The position numbers were made by a program, and so were the translations under genes. A stretch of 64,000 nt of DNA from a bacterium (GTDB taxonomy: Bacteria; Electryoneota; RPQS01). The stretch spans positions 62,001-126,000 of the forward strand of contig DASXUQ010000018.1 of assembly GCA_036504735.1 (NCBI GenBank), given 5' to 3'. Below are positions 10,301 through 19,056 of this stretch, piece by piece. The notes beneath the pieces were generated by a model. The model was not told where the DNA came from, searched no databases, and worked only from the letters and a program-made list of their open reading frames with translations. Within the stretch, counting starts at the first letter, position 1. Every line of letters starts with the position of its first letter.

Positions 10301-10810
10301 CGCGGCCATTGAGTGGAAGAAGAGATCTATCGGCAACCGCCGACCACGCACATGGGACTGGTCGAGCAAGTGCAAGTGTCCCTTGGAAATGGTCAAGTCG
10401 CAATTGGGCGGAATGATGTACACGGTATTGGACTGCACCGCCACCTTATCCTCGATCTCCTGCACCGGCATCTGGGTAAACTTACGGACCAGCTCCGTAA
10501 GCAGACTTTTATGGGTCGGATCGAGATGTTGGACGATGACAAAAGCCATTCCGGCATCCGCCGGCATGGCTTTGAAAAAACGTTCAAACGCTTCCAGACC
10601 GCCTGCTGACGCACCGATCCCTACAATCGGGAACGTGGCTGCATGGCGGGTGCTATCGGGCCGCGATTCTGTCCCGGCTTCAGCATGGGTGCTGTCAGAC
10701 CGATCTGCTCCGGCTGCGGCTACATCCGGTGCCGTTTCCTCCGAAGGCTGGGATAGTTCTGCGGGCTGCGATGTATCATCAAACGATGGATTGGTCTTCT
10801 TCTTAGGCAT
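7385..10810 (-). CDS. CheB-CheR fusion with coiled coil and PAS domains
   Basis: 1141 residues from ATG at 10810. A start at 10915 is possible by frame but lies upstream of the predicted transcription start, so it is rejected. Order: CheB methylesterase-like (about 58-245; Ser68 in GIGASAGG, His95 in IVQHLDP), CheR methyltransferase (about 265-540; WVPGCSTGEEAYS SAM loop, FATDID, SCRNLMIYM), a PAS region, a long heptad-rich coiled coil of repeated NEEL units (about 735-800), then PAS domains (FIDITEQKR, a PAS/PAC pair). No kinase domain follows. The position of the CheB catalytic Asp reads Glu187 (GTGTEGTLG). Such fusions are thought to act in signalling outside classical chemotaxis. Confidence 0.93.
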   Translation of the reverse strand: MPKKKTNPSFDDTSQPAELSQPSEETAPDVAAAGADRSDSTHAEAGTESRPDSTRHAATFPIVGIGASAGGLEAFERFFKAMPADAGMAFVIVQHLDPTHKSLLTELVRKFTQMPVQEIEDKVAVQSNTVYIIPPNCDLTISKGHLHLLDQSHVRGRRLPIDLFFHSMAADLEERAICIVLSGTGTEGTLGLKAIKERDGMVMVQSPDSAQYDGMPRSAVSTGLADFVLPPERMPEQLIAYVRRAAVPQGVKPTSPPPKPPSEQLTRILTQLRAQTGHDFSLYKQNTIIRRIERRMSVSHIDSLADYAHYLPQNPVEVETLFKELLIEVTNFFRDPDAFTAIRVKVIPALITHRPLDTPVRIWVPGCSTGEEAYSLAMLLRDYMDEHRREYKVQIFATDIDKEAIEVARAGAYTDSISADIPNDSYLRFFSKEGNTYQVRKPIRDMIVFAMQSVVKDPPFSKLDLVSCRNLMIYMGPELQRRVLRLFHYALKPGGYLFLGSSESVGEFSDLFTAVDRKWKIYERRGHMTPFPTGPTYAHEPAPSLPSPATERDLRPRDKVSLRDVAERSLLNTYAPAAVIINDRGDVLYIHGRTGKYLEPSSGEANMNIVAMARDGLRLELGTALRKALVQHEEVRYEHLRVRTNGDAQHINLVVRPLTEPDSVSGLLLVVFEEYTPPEPAETGGVFDAPEAAQRRITELEQELSATREYLRATVEELETTNEELKSVNEELQSANEELQSTNEELETSTEELQSVNEELMTVNVELETNLESLTRANNDLNNLLVSTDIGTIFLDDALCVERFTPAAARFVNLIPGDVGRPIAHLVANLENTTLVEDARAVIDTLKVCERELRTTEGRWCLVRVLPYRTVENVVQGAVISFIDITEQKRTQERLQVLTRAIEQSPSIVMITNLQGEIEYVNSRFTAVTGYTPEDVLGKPPRFLRSDEYAAEFFQQMWDTLLAGKEWHGELHNRKKNGDMFWETVVISPLRLAGGTMTQFVSVGEDVTALKQMEGLRRLAAVIHDSEDAISVLDFDGGILAWNRGATNTYGWTEAEALKLNLRDLIPGSLHSKMLETLHRLKEGHSPEPFRSMRRSRDGKPFEVWCTMSRLLGDNGQAFGISVTERNITGSASQPWDQRKS

Positions 10811-11172
10811 CGGCGCAATATCCTGAGTAGAAAACAAGAGCGCCACGGTCAAGGCACTCCCAAGAGTTCGCGGAGTAGGAGTAAACCTCTCTACCCCACG
10901 TTGATATAATAACATGCCAAGTCATATTTAGCAATAGCTATGTCATAACCAGTACAAAATTCTATCGAATCAGGACTTATAACACTAAGAGAGGGCGGGA
11001 ACAGTAAGATTAAGTTTCTTTGATCGAACGATCAGGGCAAAGGCGTGAGAAAGAAAACTTTGTAAACCCTTGTGTTTGTCAAAATAATACTCGGCTTTAG
11101 CTGATCAAAGTCTCTGTGGAGAGGCGAACTCTGAAGGAATTCTCTGCTCTTCCCCGAGGTTCCCAAGCGACA
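10811..11172. other. Intergenic region upstream of the CheB-CheR gene
   Basis: 362 bases without a gene. It holds the promoter at 10906-10934 and a GATCGAACGATC palindrome near 11027. The part next to rmuC is AT-richer than the surrounding genes and shows no convincing terminator for rmuC. Confidence 0.6.
10906..10934 (-). promoter_or_regulatory. Sigma70-type promoter for the CheB-CheR gene
   Basis: On the minus strand TTGCTA, 17 bases, TATTAT. Predicted start of transcription is near 10899, leaving a leader of about 89 bases before the ATG at 10810. Confidence 0.6.
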
Positions 11173-12387
11173 TCAAGCGCTGCCGTTACCTCCTGCCTCT
11201 GTTGGTGGAATCAGACGCACGGCTTCATGCTCGGGCAGCGCTTCCACCTGACGCAAGGTGCGCTCGACGGCTCGTGAACGTTTGGCGCTGTCTTCGATCT
11301 TGTTGGATGCTTCCTGCAGCTTGCGGCTGACGGCGCTCAAAGATTCGCCGAACTTGCCGAACTCGGTCTTGACGGCGGCGAGAATCGTCCAGACTTCGCT
11401 GGAGCGCTTTTCGATGGCCAGCGTGCGGAATCCCATCTGCAGGCTACTGAGCACAGCATAGAGGGTAGTCGGGCCGACGAGAATCACATGCTGGTCGGTC
11501 TGCATGGCCTCAGCCACGCCGCCGATGCGCAGGACTTCGGCATAGAGTCCTTCCGTGGGCAGAAACAGCAACGCAAAATCGGTGGTGTGCGGCGGAGAAA
11601 CATACTTGGCGCGGATCGTGGCCGCCTCATTCAGCAGCCGTGTGCGCAGCGCCTTGCGGGCGGCATCCAGTGCAGCCTGATCGCCGGCTTCATAGGCATC
11701 CTGCAGCCGCAGGTAGTCTTCCTGCGGGAATTTGGCGTCAATCGGCAGATGGACAATGCTCGTGTCGTCATCGCGTCCGGGCAGGCGGATAGCAAACTCC
11801 ACGCGTTCGCTGCTGCCGGGAATGGTGGCACAGTTGCAGTCATACTGCGCAGGCGTCAGCACCTGCTCCAGCAGTGCGGCAAGCTGCACTTCGCCGAAGG
11901 TCCCGCGTGAACGCACATTGGTGAGCACCCGTTTGAGGTCCCCCACCCCGCTGGCCAACGATTGCATTTCGCCGAGTCCTTTGTGCACCAGTTCGAGCCG
12001 CTCGCTGACGAGTTTGAAGGATTCGCCCAGACGGTTCTCGAGGGTGGTTTGCAGCTTTTCATCCACCGTGGCGCGGATCTTCTCGAGCTTACTCTCATTG
12101 TCGGCGCGCATGGCATCGAGGCTGAGGCGGATCTGGGCCATCAGCCGTTCGGTAGCATCAAGTTGCACGCGGCCATGAGCCTCGCCCGATTCCCGCAGCG
12201 CGCGCTCGAAGGATTCCCGCAGCCGCAGATTCTCATCGCACAGCCGTTTTTCCATAGCGGCAAGCTGCTCGAGAATCTTCGCGCTGTTGTCTTCCGCGCG
12301 CAGCCGCCGCAGCACCAGCAGCACCGGCACAGACGCGGCCACGAGCGTAATCGCGGCGAAGAGCAGAAAATCGGTAGGGGTGAGCAT
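11173..12387 (-). CDS. rmuC: DNA recombination protein RmuC
   Basis: 404 residues from ATG at 12387, chosen because CCGGAG sits 5 bases upstream. An N-terminal membrane anchor (about 5-27, FLLFAAITLVAASVPVLLVL) is followed by a long coiled coil (about 30-140) and the conserved RmuC nuclease-like core (RSRGTFGEVQLAALLEQ, PIDAKFPQEDYLRL in part, FLPTEGLYAEVLR, VGPTTLYAVL). RmuC limits inversions at short inverted repeats in E. coli and has a PD-(D/E)XK-like core. The size is typical. The window has many inverted repeats, but a link is speculation. Confidence 0.93.
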   Translation of the reverse strand: MLTPTDFLLFAAITLVAASVPVLLVLRRLRAEDNSAKILEQLAAMEKRLCDENLRLRESFERALRESGEAHGRVQLDATERLMAQIRLSLDAMRADNESKLEKIRATVDEKLQTTLENRLGESFKLVSERLELVHKGLGEMQSLASGVGDLKRVLTNVRSRGTFGEVQLAALLEQVLTPAQYDCNCATIPGSSERVEFAIRLPGRDDDTSIVHLPIDAKFPQEDYLRLQDAYEAGDQAALDAARKALRTRLLNEAATIRAKYVSPPHTTDFALLFLPTEGLYAEVLRIGGVAEAMQTDQHVILVGPTTLYAVLSSLQMGFRTLAIEKRSSEVWTILAAVKTEFGKFGESLSAVSRKLQEASNKIEDSAKRSRAVERTLRQVEALPEHEAVRLIPPTEAGGNGSA

Positions 12388-12430
12388 GAGAACTCCGGAA
12401 GTGTAGGAACACAACATGCAACAAAGAGAG

Positions 12431-12458
12431 ATCCTGCATCCTAAGAAGAATGCAGGAT
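12431..12458 (-). terminator. Hairpin after the Fis-type gene
   Basis: 9-bp stem ATCCTGCAT/ATGCAGGAT with a 10-nt loop, between the Fis-type gene and rmuC. The following minus-strand sequence (CTCTCTTTG) is only mildly T-rich. Confidence 0.5.
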
Positions 12459-12491
12459 GACAAGGCCAAGAGCACGGATGCGCGTAAAGCC

Positions 12492-12800
12492 TTAATCTTC
12501 TATCGGCTCGTGGATGGCGGGGCGGAAGGCGTCGATGTCTATGCCGAGCTTCTGAATTTTGAGCTGCAGATTGCGGCGGGACATGCCGATGGCATCAGCG
12601 GTGCGGCTGATGTTGCCCCGGTGCTCCCGCAGAGCCTGATGTATGAACTGGGTTTCGAAAGTGCGTTGGGCGTCGGAGAAATTGGACGATGGGCGGGTGA
12701 CAGGCCGGGCCGGCCAGTCGGGAAAGGACGTGCCCGGCGCGGGAGATGCGGACAGACTTGAAACAAACTGATGTGGGAAGAAATGCGGTTGCGCAGCCAT
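12492..12800 (-). CDS. Small Fis/NtrC-C-terminal-type DNA-binding protein
   Basis: 102 residues with a consensus Shine-Dalgarno AAGGAGGT 5 bases before ATG. Residues about 45-90 (RTFETQFIHQALREHRGN, then ISRTADAIGMSRRNLQLKI) form the Fis-type helix-turn-helix (HTH_8) found at the C-terminus of NtrC-family regulators. The first 40 residues are Pro/Ser-rich and probably disordered. No AAA+ or receiver domain is present, so it is a stand-alone DNA-binding protein rather than an enhancer-binding activator. Targets are unknown. Confidence 0.8.
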   Translation of the reverse strand: MAAQPHFFPHQFVSSLSASPAPGTSFPDWPARPVTRPSSNFSDAQRTFETQFIHQALREHRGNISRTADAIGMSRRNLQLKIQKLGIDIDAFRPAIHEPIED

Positions 12801-12862
12801 CTTGGACCTCCTTGATTGTTACAGGAGGTAATTTACACCGCAGAACGTCAAATCATGACGAG

Positions 12863-13843
12863 CTAAATATAGCGCGAAATAGTTTTCTCGAGGGCCTCCC
12901 GGACTCTACGGCGAAACTCAAGTGGGTCAAGCACTTCCGCATATCTTTCCCATCGCAGGACCCAGGCCAGAAGCTCCGAGGAGAGGCCAACGGTCATGGA
13001 GAGTACCAGATCGCCGCCCTCCAGAAATTCAAAACTCTGGCTGGGATGCCAGATCCGCTCGGCAATGGACGGGGCGACGGTCTTCTCAAACCGGATCTTT
13101 ACCCGTTCGGGAGCCTCGGACCAGATGCCGAAATTGCTGCGGACGCGATCTTTCAGATTAAACGACGCATCGCGCTCGAAGCACTCTTCGGAAGGGATAA
13201 TCTCTTCGATGCGCGGCAAGGCCAGATGAATCCAGCTTTCGTGCTTGGGTTGATACACCACCGCATAGAGCGAACCCGAGTGAAAGAGCAGACTGTACGG
13301 ATGAATCTCAAAGGTTTTGCCCGAGCGGCCATAGGTGACGGTGCAGACACGGCGTTCGAGAATGGCACGGAACAGATCACGCAGCACGCCGCCGCGCGGC
13401 TTCAGATTGACACGGCCCGGCTCATGGACAAGAAAGGTGTCGGAAATATCGCGGAAGGCCGTAGCCATAGCCACCGATCCGGGCGGCACAAGCTGGTCGA
13501 TCTTCTCGAAAACTGTGACGATGTCCTCGCCGATCTGGGTGCCCTGAAAATAGTCGGAAAACTGGCTGAGCAGAATGGCAGCGAGGACTTCATCGGAGGA
13601 CAGCGCCACGGGAATAGACTTGAAGGCGCGCGGCAGACTGTAAAAACACTCGCCATGCGCGCCGCGCTCGGTCACCAGCGGAATGTGCGAGTTTTCGATA
13701 AAGCGCAGCGTCCGCTGAATGGTGCGCACAGACTCCTTGCCATCGAACAGATCGAGATGGAGTTCCTGCGCGGTGACGCGGCCATAGGTCATCATGCGCT
13801 GCAAGATTCGCAGCGCGCGTTCAAGCTGTTTGTATTCGGGCAC
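12863..13843 (-). CDS. HTH-WYL transcriptional regulator
   Basis: 326 residues starting with GTG; a later Met would remove part of the DNA-binding domain. The N-terminal winged helix (about 1-60, YKQLERALRILQRMM and SVRTIQRTLRFIE) is followed by a WYL sensor domain (about 150-230, HPYSLLFHSGSLYAVVYQ) and the WCX C-terminal extension (about 240-320, LLAWVLRWERYAEVLDP). The family binds nucleic acid or nucleotide-like ligands and regulates DNA damage and defence genes in several bacteria; here no defence gene adjoins it. No obvious RBS precedes the GTG. Confidence 0.85.
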   Translation of the reverse strand: MPEYKQLERALRILQRMMTYGRVTAQELHLDLFDGKESVRTIQRTLRFIENSHIPLVTERGAHGECFYSLPRAFKSIPVALSSDEVLAAILLSQFSDYFQGTQIGEDIVTVFEKIDQLVPPGSVAMATAFRDISDTFLVHEPGRVNLKPRGGVLRDLFRAILERRVCTVTYGRSGKTFEIHPYSLLFHSGSLYAVVYQPKHESWIHLALPRIEEIIPSEECFERDASFNLKDRVRSNFGIWSEAPERVKIRFEKTVAPSIAERIWHPSQSFEFLEGGDLVLSMTVGLSSELLAWVLRWERYAEVLDPLEFRRRVREALEKTISRYI

Positions 13844-13870
13844 TGAAAGAAAAGGCTGAAATGAAAACCG

Positions 13871-16800
13871 CTATTTCATCAAGAGCATTTTTTTGGTCTG
13901 CATATGGCTCCCGGCTTCGAGGCGGCAAAAGTAGAGGCCGGTGGCGGCATTGGCTCCGTTCCATATAACCGCATGGGATCCGGCAGATCGCTGCTCATCT
14001 ATCAACGTGGTCACAAGTTGACCGAGGGAATTATAAATCCGCAGCCGCACATGCTCTGCCTTGGGCAAGTCGAAGCGAATCTCTGTCGTCGGATTGAAGG
14101 GATTGGGAAAGTTCTGATAAAGCGTGTACCGCAGCGGCAGGAGAGTGTTCTCCTTCCTTGCGGCCAAAGTTGCGGAGACAATGCGCTGCGCATAAAGCCC
14201 CTGATCTTCGGCTTGGGACTGCCGGTTATCCTGCGTCCATACCACCACCGCTTCACCGCTACCGGACGAAAGCATGAGCGGCGCGCTCCCGGCATCGGCG
14301 TTGGAATCCGAGAGGCAGCCGCCGCGGTTCTGCACCCAATAGGGATCGGGCCCGGACCATCCGTCAGCGTTCAGGTGAGTGGCATAGATGGAACTTGAGT
14401 GGTAATAGTCGGACCAGGCGACAAAGGCGCCGTCCGAACCATCGGAGACAACCGCCGGATAGCATTGGCTGGAGTACTGTCCCTCGGTGGCGAACACGAC
14501 CACGCGACCGCTATCTCCCCACATTCGCGCTCCGTCCGGCGACAATTTCTGCGCAAAGATGTGCCGGCTCTGGAGAACGTGACTGTAGTCCGCCCATGCG
14601 ATGATCAGATTGCCCGCATTGTCGGCGGCGATACTGCACTCCTGCTGGAAATCTTGAGCAGGCTGAAGAGCCACCACCCTCGCCGGCCATGGGACCTGCC
14701 CATCCAGCGTCACGCGCAGGGTCTCCACCTCGTCGTGCATGTCCGATCCCCGCGTACCGGCCAGATAGAATCCGGACTGACCAGCAGCGATGAGAGCTTG
14801 CCCCCACAGGTTTAAGGAATCGCCCACGTCAGCGTTCCAGATCACCGTGCCGTTGGCGCTGATACGAGCCAGACGCCCGGCCGACCACATCACGACACCG
14901 CCCTGCGGATGAGGAAGCAGCGAAATGGGCTGGAACATATCAATCATCGTGTCGAGCAGCACCGGCGTTTGCCAGAGCGGTTGACAATTGGCATCCCAGT
15001 GAGTCAGGTAGAGATTACCCCAGATGTCACTGGGTAAGCTCTCGCCGAGGATCCTCTCGACCGTGACATAGCATCCGCCTTCCCCGTCCGGACAAACCGC
15101 GTCACTGTAAATGCCAAGCTCATCGCCCGGCGGCAAAAGCCGCTGAGCATAACCGTTATTCACAAGATGGCCGTCAGGAGCAATCCGCGCCAGGAAAGCA
15201 TCCTCGCGATTGGTATACCCATCCAAAATCGCGAATACACCGCCTGAACCATCCGCACATACGTGCGTAATTTCCGGAGTCAATTGCGCAACATCACACC
15301 GGATGATGGCCGTGTCGGAATTCAGGGTGCGGCGGCCTTGCTGGTCGAGAATCTGGTAGTGGTTGCCATTGCTATTCCAGAACATTGCCGTGCGGTGATC
15401 CGACATCGGCGCCGCGCAGAGACCGGACGGTGTGTTAACCGAGTAGTTCGTCACTACCATCCCCGAATCGGAAAACTGCCGTGCGCCACTGACGGCATCG
15501 AGTCTCTGAAGGGAGAACCCGGTGATGGCCGAATCGTCGTAGGCGATGCGATCTCCGTTTTGATACAGCACCAGAAACGCGCCATTCTCCGGCACGAGCG
15601 CCGGAAGCAACTGATCTCGCGCGCCGGTGCAAACGGGAACGACGTCGCCATTCCACAGTCGCCGCCCGCTGGCGTTCAGATGCAAGGCCCCAATATCCTG
15701 TCCGCCGGTGGGATTGGTGTAATCTATGCCCCGCAGGTCTTCCCATGCGGCCACGAATCCTCCCGCGCCGTCACTGGTCAACGCCATGTTGCGGTAGGCC
15801 CGCACACTGTCACACAGGACAATTCCGTTGCTGTCCCACAGGGCAACGCCGGACGGGCTCAGTTTCTGCGTGTAGTAGACGTCTGGGCGGCTGGTATTCC
15901 GCGCATCGTTCCACACCACCACACAGCCGTCATTCGCTCCACCTTGATAACTGGCCGCCAGCACCGGATTGTTCTGTGGACCTGTCACGTTGCAGATTAG
16001 GGTGCCATCCGCATTCCACAGCGGTTGTCCGGACGCGTTCACGTGTTGCGCGTAAATGTTGTGATCCCATTGCGGAGATACGTAGCCCTGCCAGGCGGCA
16101 TAGAATCCGCCTTCCCCGTCGGAAGCAAGCGACACCGCGGAGCTGCTCCACCATCCGATTCGGGAATACGCTCCCCACGGAGTGGTGCCGTCAGCGCTCA
16201 CCAGTGTCGCCGCCAGTCCGGAAGTCGAATTGGCCTGCCAAACAATGACGATTCCACCGTTGCCATCGCTAACAACATCCATGAGAAGTGGGCTTGTGCC
16301 GGAAGTCGTGATCGTCATGCACGGCCAGGCGAGCGCCCCAGAGCCTGTCACGCGAGCTACATAAGTGGAATATCCTGATGCCACCGTGGCCCAAGCGATC
16401 ATCGCCCCTCCGCTCCCATCAGAGACGAGGTGCAGAAAACCCCATCTCACCCGGGTATCGAAACTGCTGTCTATACACACTCCCCCCTGTACCCAAAGGG
16501 GATTGCCATCGTAATCCAGCTTCTGCGCATAGAGGTAGCCGCCCTCTTCGCGATGCGTATGACCGGATGGGACATTGCGATAGTCAATCCAGGCTACAAT
16601 CCACCCGTCGCTGGTCGCGATTACTTGCGGCTGACTTTGCTCGTGCGGATCATCGGTAAGCTGTACGCCACTGCCCCACAGCGCCTGGCCCACCGGATTG
16701 ATAAGCTGCGCATAGATTTCGCGGCTGCCCGTGTGCAGGTCGGACCATGTGGTCACGGTCATGCCGTTGGCGTCGCGGGCAACGCTTGCGGACCACTCGA

Positions 16801-16909
16801 CACGCCCATTCTGGAACACGGTGGCTCCGTGAGTATCCCACAGCCGCGGATCGGCCTTCGCGGCAACGGCAAATGCCGTCAAAAAGAGTAACAGTGAATG
16901 CAGTTTCAC
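13871..16909 (-). CDS. Secreted repeat protein with T9SS type A sorting domain
   Basis: 1012 residues. Two in-frame GTG codons lie at 16915 and 16909; the second is preferred because AAGGAGG is 7 bases upstream of it and only 1 base from the first. A signal peptide (KLHSLLLFLTAFAVAAKA) is followed by many units of about 45-60 residues built around DG.GG.....W (for example SDGNGGIVIVWQ), suggesting a beta-propeller-like repeat. The end carries a sorting domain (YQNFPNPFNPTTEI to the terminal KKMLLMK). Likely exported to the cell surface by T9SS; ligand or activity unknown. Confidence 0.85.
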   Translation of the reverse strand: MKLHSLLLFLTAFAVAAKADPRLWDTHGATVFQNGRVEWSASVARDANGMTVTTWSDLHTGSREIYAQLINPVGQALWGSGVQLTDDPHEQSQPQVIATSDGWIVAWIDYRNVPSGHTHREEGGYLYAQKLDYDGNPLWVQGGVCIDSSFDTRVRWGFLHLVSDGSGGAMIAWATVASGYSTYVARVTGSGALAWPCMTITTSGTSPLLMDVVSDGNGGIVIVWQANSTSGLAATLVSADGTTPWGAYSRIGWWSSSAVSLASDGEGGFYAAWQGYVSPQWDHNIYAQHVNASGQPLWNADGTLICNVTGPQNNPVLAASYQGGANDGCVVVWNDARNTSRPDVYYTQKLSPSGVALWDSNGIVLCDSVRAYRNMALTSDGAGGFVAAWEDLRGIDYTNPTGGQDIGALHLNASGRRLWNGDVVPVCTGARDQLLPALVPENGAFLVLYQNGDRIAYDDSAITGFSLQRLDAVSGARQFSDSGMVVTNYSVNTPSGLCAAPMSDHRTAMFWNSNGNHYQILDQQGRRTLNSDTAIIRCDVAQLTPEITHVCADGSGGVFAILDGYTNREDAFLARIAPDGHLVNNGYAQRLLPPGDELGIYSDAVCPDGEGGCYVTVERILGESLPSDIWGNLYLTHWDANCQPLWQTPVLLDTMIDMFQPISLLPHPQGGVVMWSAGRLARISANGTVIWNADVGDSLNLWGQALIAAGQSGFYLAGTRGSDMHDEVETLRVTLDGQVPWPARVVALQPAQDFQQECSIAADNAGNLIIAWADYSHVLQSRHIFAQKLSPDGARMWGDSGRVVVFATEGQYSSQCYPAVVSDGSDGAFVAWSDYYHSSSIYATHLNADGWSGPDPYWVQNRGGCLSDSNADAGSAPLMLSSGSGEAVVVWTQDNRQSQAEDQGLYAQRIVSATLAARKENTLLPLRYTLYQNFPNPFNPTTEIRFDLPKAEHVRLRIYNSLGQLVTTLIDEQRSAGSHAVIWNGANAATGLYFCRLEAGSHMQTKKMLLMK

Positions 16910-17178
16910 CTTCACGCCTCCTTAAGTTGCAGTGCAAACGGACTTGGATCAGCTTGCTTTTCGTGCAGAAATCATTAAAAATTGCAGGAATTGCAGAGTC
17001 TGAGCGAGCCGCAAATCTCGAAACGGCGCACGAACAGATTGTAAATTTTACAATTTCATCTCCGTGGAGCCCTCTCAATTAAAAGCAATGCTGCACGACC
17101 TATGCCAGCATGTGATGTGATGGAGAACCCTCTTATGTAGTCGCTCACGTGCGGGTCTTTACAGCGCCTCATTTTGCG
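16910..17178. other. Intergenic region with a TTGTAAA inverted repeat
   Basis: A gene-free stretch upstream of the secreted repeat protein. It contains a 15-bp palindrome at 17039-17053 (TTGTAAA T TTTACAA), a possible operator, but no promoter pair I would defend. Confidence 0.35.
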
Positions 17179-17211
17179 AAAAGCCCTTGTTAACGGTGAC
17201 GTCAGCAAGGG
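17179..17211 (-). terminator. Rho-independent terminator of the PiT gene
   Basis: Stem GCCCTTG/CAAGGGC with a 15-nt loop followed on the minus strand by TTTT, about 30 bases past the PiT stop. Confidence 0.75.
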
Positions 17212-17243
17212 CCTTCAAATGGAACGAGTTTCTTGCTCCGTCG

Positions 17244-18233
17244 CTACTTTTCCATCCAGCCCACGGCATAGTAGCAAACGGCTCCGACGATAGCGGAGGC
17301 GGGAATGGTCAGAATCCAGGCGATGACGATATTGCCGGCGACGCCCCAGCGCACGGCAGACGCGCGGCGGGTGGCGCCAACACCCATGATCGCGCCGCTG
17401 ATGGTATGCGTGGTGCTGACGGCGATGCCGCTGAAGGCGGTGACCAGCAGGGTAATCGCTCCGGCGGTTTCGGCGGAAAAGCCGCCCGCAGGCTTCAGCT
17501 TGGTAATCTTCTGGCCGACCGTCTTGACGATGCGCCAGCCGCCGAAGAGCGTGCCCATGGCAATCGCAGCGTGAGACATGAGGATCACCCAGTACGGCAC
17601 GTCGAACGTCTTGAGAATTCCGGTGGTGACCAGTAAGCCCGTAATGATGCCCATCGTCTTCTGGGCGTCATTGGTACCATGGCCAAGGCTGTAAGCAGCA
17701 GCGGACACCAACTGCAATTTGCGGAAGATGCCGTTGACGTCGCCTTCGCGCTTCTTATGGAAGATCCATGTCACAGCGGTCATGAGGATAAAGCCCATCA
17801 CCATACCCATGAGGGGCGCAATGCCGATAAAGAGCACGGTTTTGGTCCAGCCGCTCCAGAGGATGCTTCCGAAGCCGTGATGGGCGATGGCTGCGCCGGC
17901 ATAACCGCCCATCAGTGCATGGGAGGAGCTGGAAGGGATGCCATAAAACCAAGTGATCAGGTTCCAGACTATCGCGCCGATCAGCCCGGACATGATGACA
18001 TATTCGTTGACCGCGGCCAGATCCACCAGACCCTTGCCGATGGTCTTGGCCACATGGACATCGAACATGAACGCGGCGATCAGATTGAAAAACGCCGCCC
18101 ACATGACCGCCTTACGCGGCGTCAGAACGCGCGTGGAGACAATGGTCGCGATGGAGTTGGCCGAATCGTGAAAGCCGTTCAGGAAGTCGAAACCGAGCGC
18201 GATCAGGATGATCACGGCAACAAGTATCGTCAT
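17244..18233 (-). CDS. PiT-family inorganic phosphate transporter
   Basis: 329 residues and about ten hydrophobic segments. The duplicated PiT signature is visible: GFDFLNGFHDSANSIATIV near the N-terminus and SLGHGTNDAQKTMG in the middle, each with the conserved Asn-Asp/Asp-Ser phosphate-site residues. The size is that of the shorter bacterial PiT type. The start is 10 bases after the stop of a DUF47 gene, the usual PiT partner, so they form a two-gene operon. It imports phosphate by symport with cations, low affinity in characterised members. Confidence 0.93.
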   Translation of the reverse strand: MTILVAVIILIALGFDFLNGFHDSANSIATIVSTRVLTPRKAVMWAAFFNLIAAFMFDVHVAKTIGKGLVDLAAVNEYVIMSGLIGAIVWNLITWFYGIPSSSSHALMGGYAGAAIAHHGFGSILWSGWTKTVLFIGIAPLMGMVMGFILMTAVTWIFHKKREGDVNGIFRKLQLVSAAAYSLGHGTNDAQKTMGIITGLLVTTGILKTFDVPYWVILMSHAAIAMGTLFGGWRIVKTVGQKITKLKPAGGFSAETAGAITLLVTAFSGIAVSTTHTISGAIMGVGATRRASAVRWGVAGNIVIAWILTIPASAIVGAVCYYAVGWMEK

Positions 18234-18243
18234 AGCGGAAGTT

Positions 18244-18894
18244 TCAGGCGTGTTTAATCAGGATGGTCTCGAGCACATTGGCGGCGTCTTCGCATTTGTC
18301 CGTCGCCGTTTCGAGCGCAACGTACACTTCCTTGAGCTTGATAATCTGCACAGGGTCGTTGGCGAAGTTGTCGAACAGATCCGCGACGGCATGCGCAAAA
18401 ATATCATCGGCCTCGCCTTCGTAGTCATTGATGCGGCGGATGATCTCTTTCATCTCGGTGGTCTTTTCCATCTTGCGCAGGAAGTGCAGACCGCGCTGCA
18501 CCTCGGTCACCGAGCGTTGCAGGGACTGAACGAGAAAGAACATATCCTGCGGGCAGCCGGCCAGCCGGTAGAGCAGATAGCGGCGCGCACTGCCGTCGAT
18601 GTTGTCGAGAATGTCGTCCATCACGGACGCCAGCAGATGAATGTCTTCCGGATCGAAAGGCGTAACGAAGGTGCCGCTGAGTTCGTTGAAAATCTTATGG
18701 GTGATGGCGTCGCCCTGATGCTCGTATTCCTGGATCTCGCGTACGACGGCACGCCGCTCGTCGTCATTGGCAGCAGAGAGCAGCCGGCTTAAGGCTTCCG
18801 AGGCAAGGGCAATATTCTGCGCCGACTCTTCGAACATGTCGAAGAAGTGCTGATCATGGGGCAGAAGTTTTTGAAGAATTCGGTCGAGTCGCAT
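18244..18894 (-). CDS. DUF47/PhoU-like PiT accessory protein
   Basis: 216 residues, all helical. The sequence MRLDRILQKLLPHDQHFFDMFEES (in part LLPHDQHFFDMFEE) and EYEHQGDAITHKIF are hallmarks of the DUF47 (TIGR00153) family, related to PhoU and thought to bind metal through the acidic/His clusters and to modulate the adjacent transporter. First gene of the pair with PiT. Confidence 0.92.
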   Translation of the reverse strand: MRLDRILQKLLPHDQHFFDMFEESAQNIALASEALSRLLSAANDDERRAVVREIQEYEHQGDAITHKIFNELSGTFVTPFDPEDIHLLASVMDDILDNIDGSARRYLLYRLAGCPQDMFFLVQSLQRSVTEVQRGLHFLRKMEKTTEMKEIIRRINDYEGEADDIFAHAVADLFDNFANDPVQIIKLKEVYVALETATDKCEDAANVLETILIKHA

Positions 18895-19056
18895 GGTCCT
18901 AACCGTTTTGTAACATGGGCCGTTGCAGCCTCATAAGATGGCGAAAATTTCGGACAAAAACAAGACGAGTAAGGCTGAACCACCTCTGGTGTGAGGGGAT
19001 TACCATGTTAGAGGATCTGAAGACCCGTAGCGTTGTACCGTTCGCGCTCCACATGG

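Noticed and set aside
10811-10915. Start of the CheB-CheR gene at 10915
   Set aside because: It lies upstream of the predicted transcription start; the ATG at 10810 fits the promoter and the family N-terminus.
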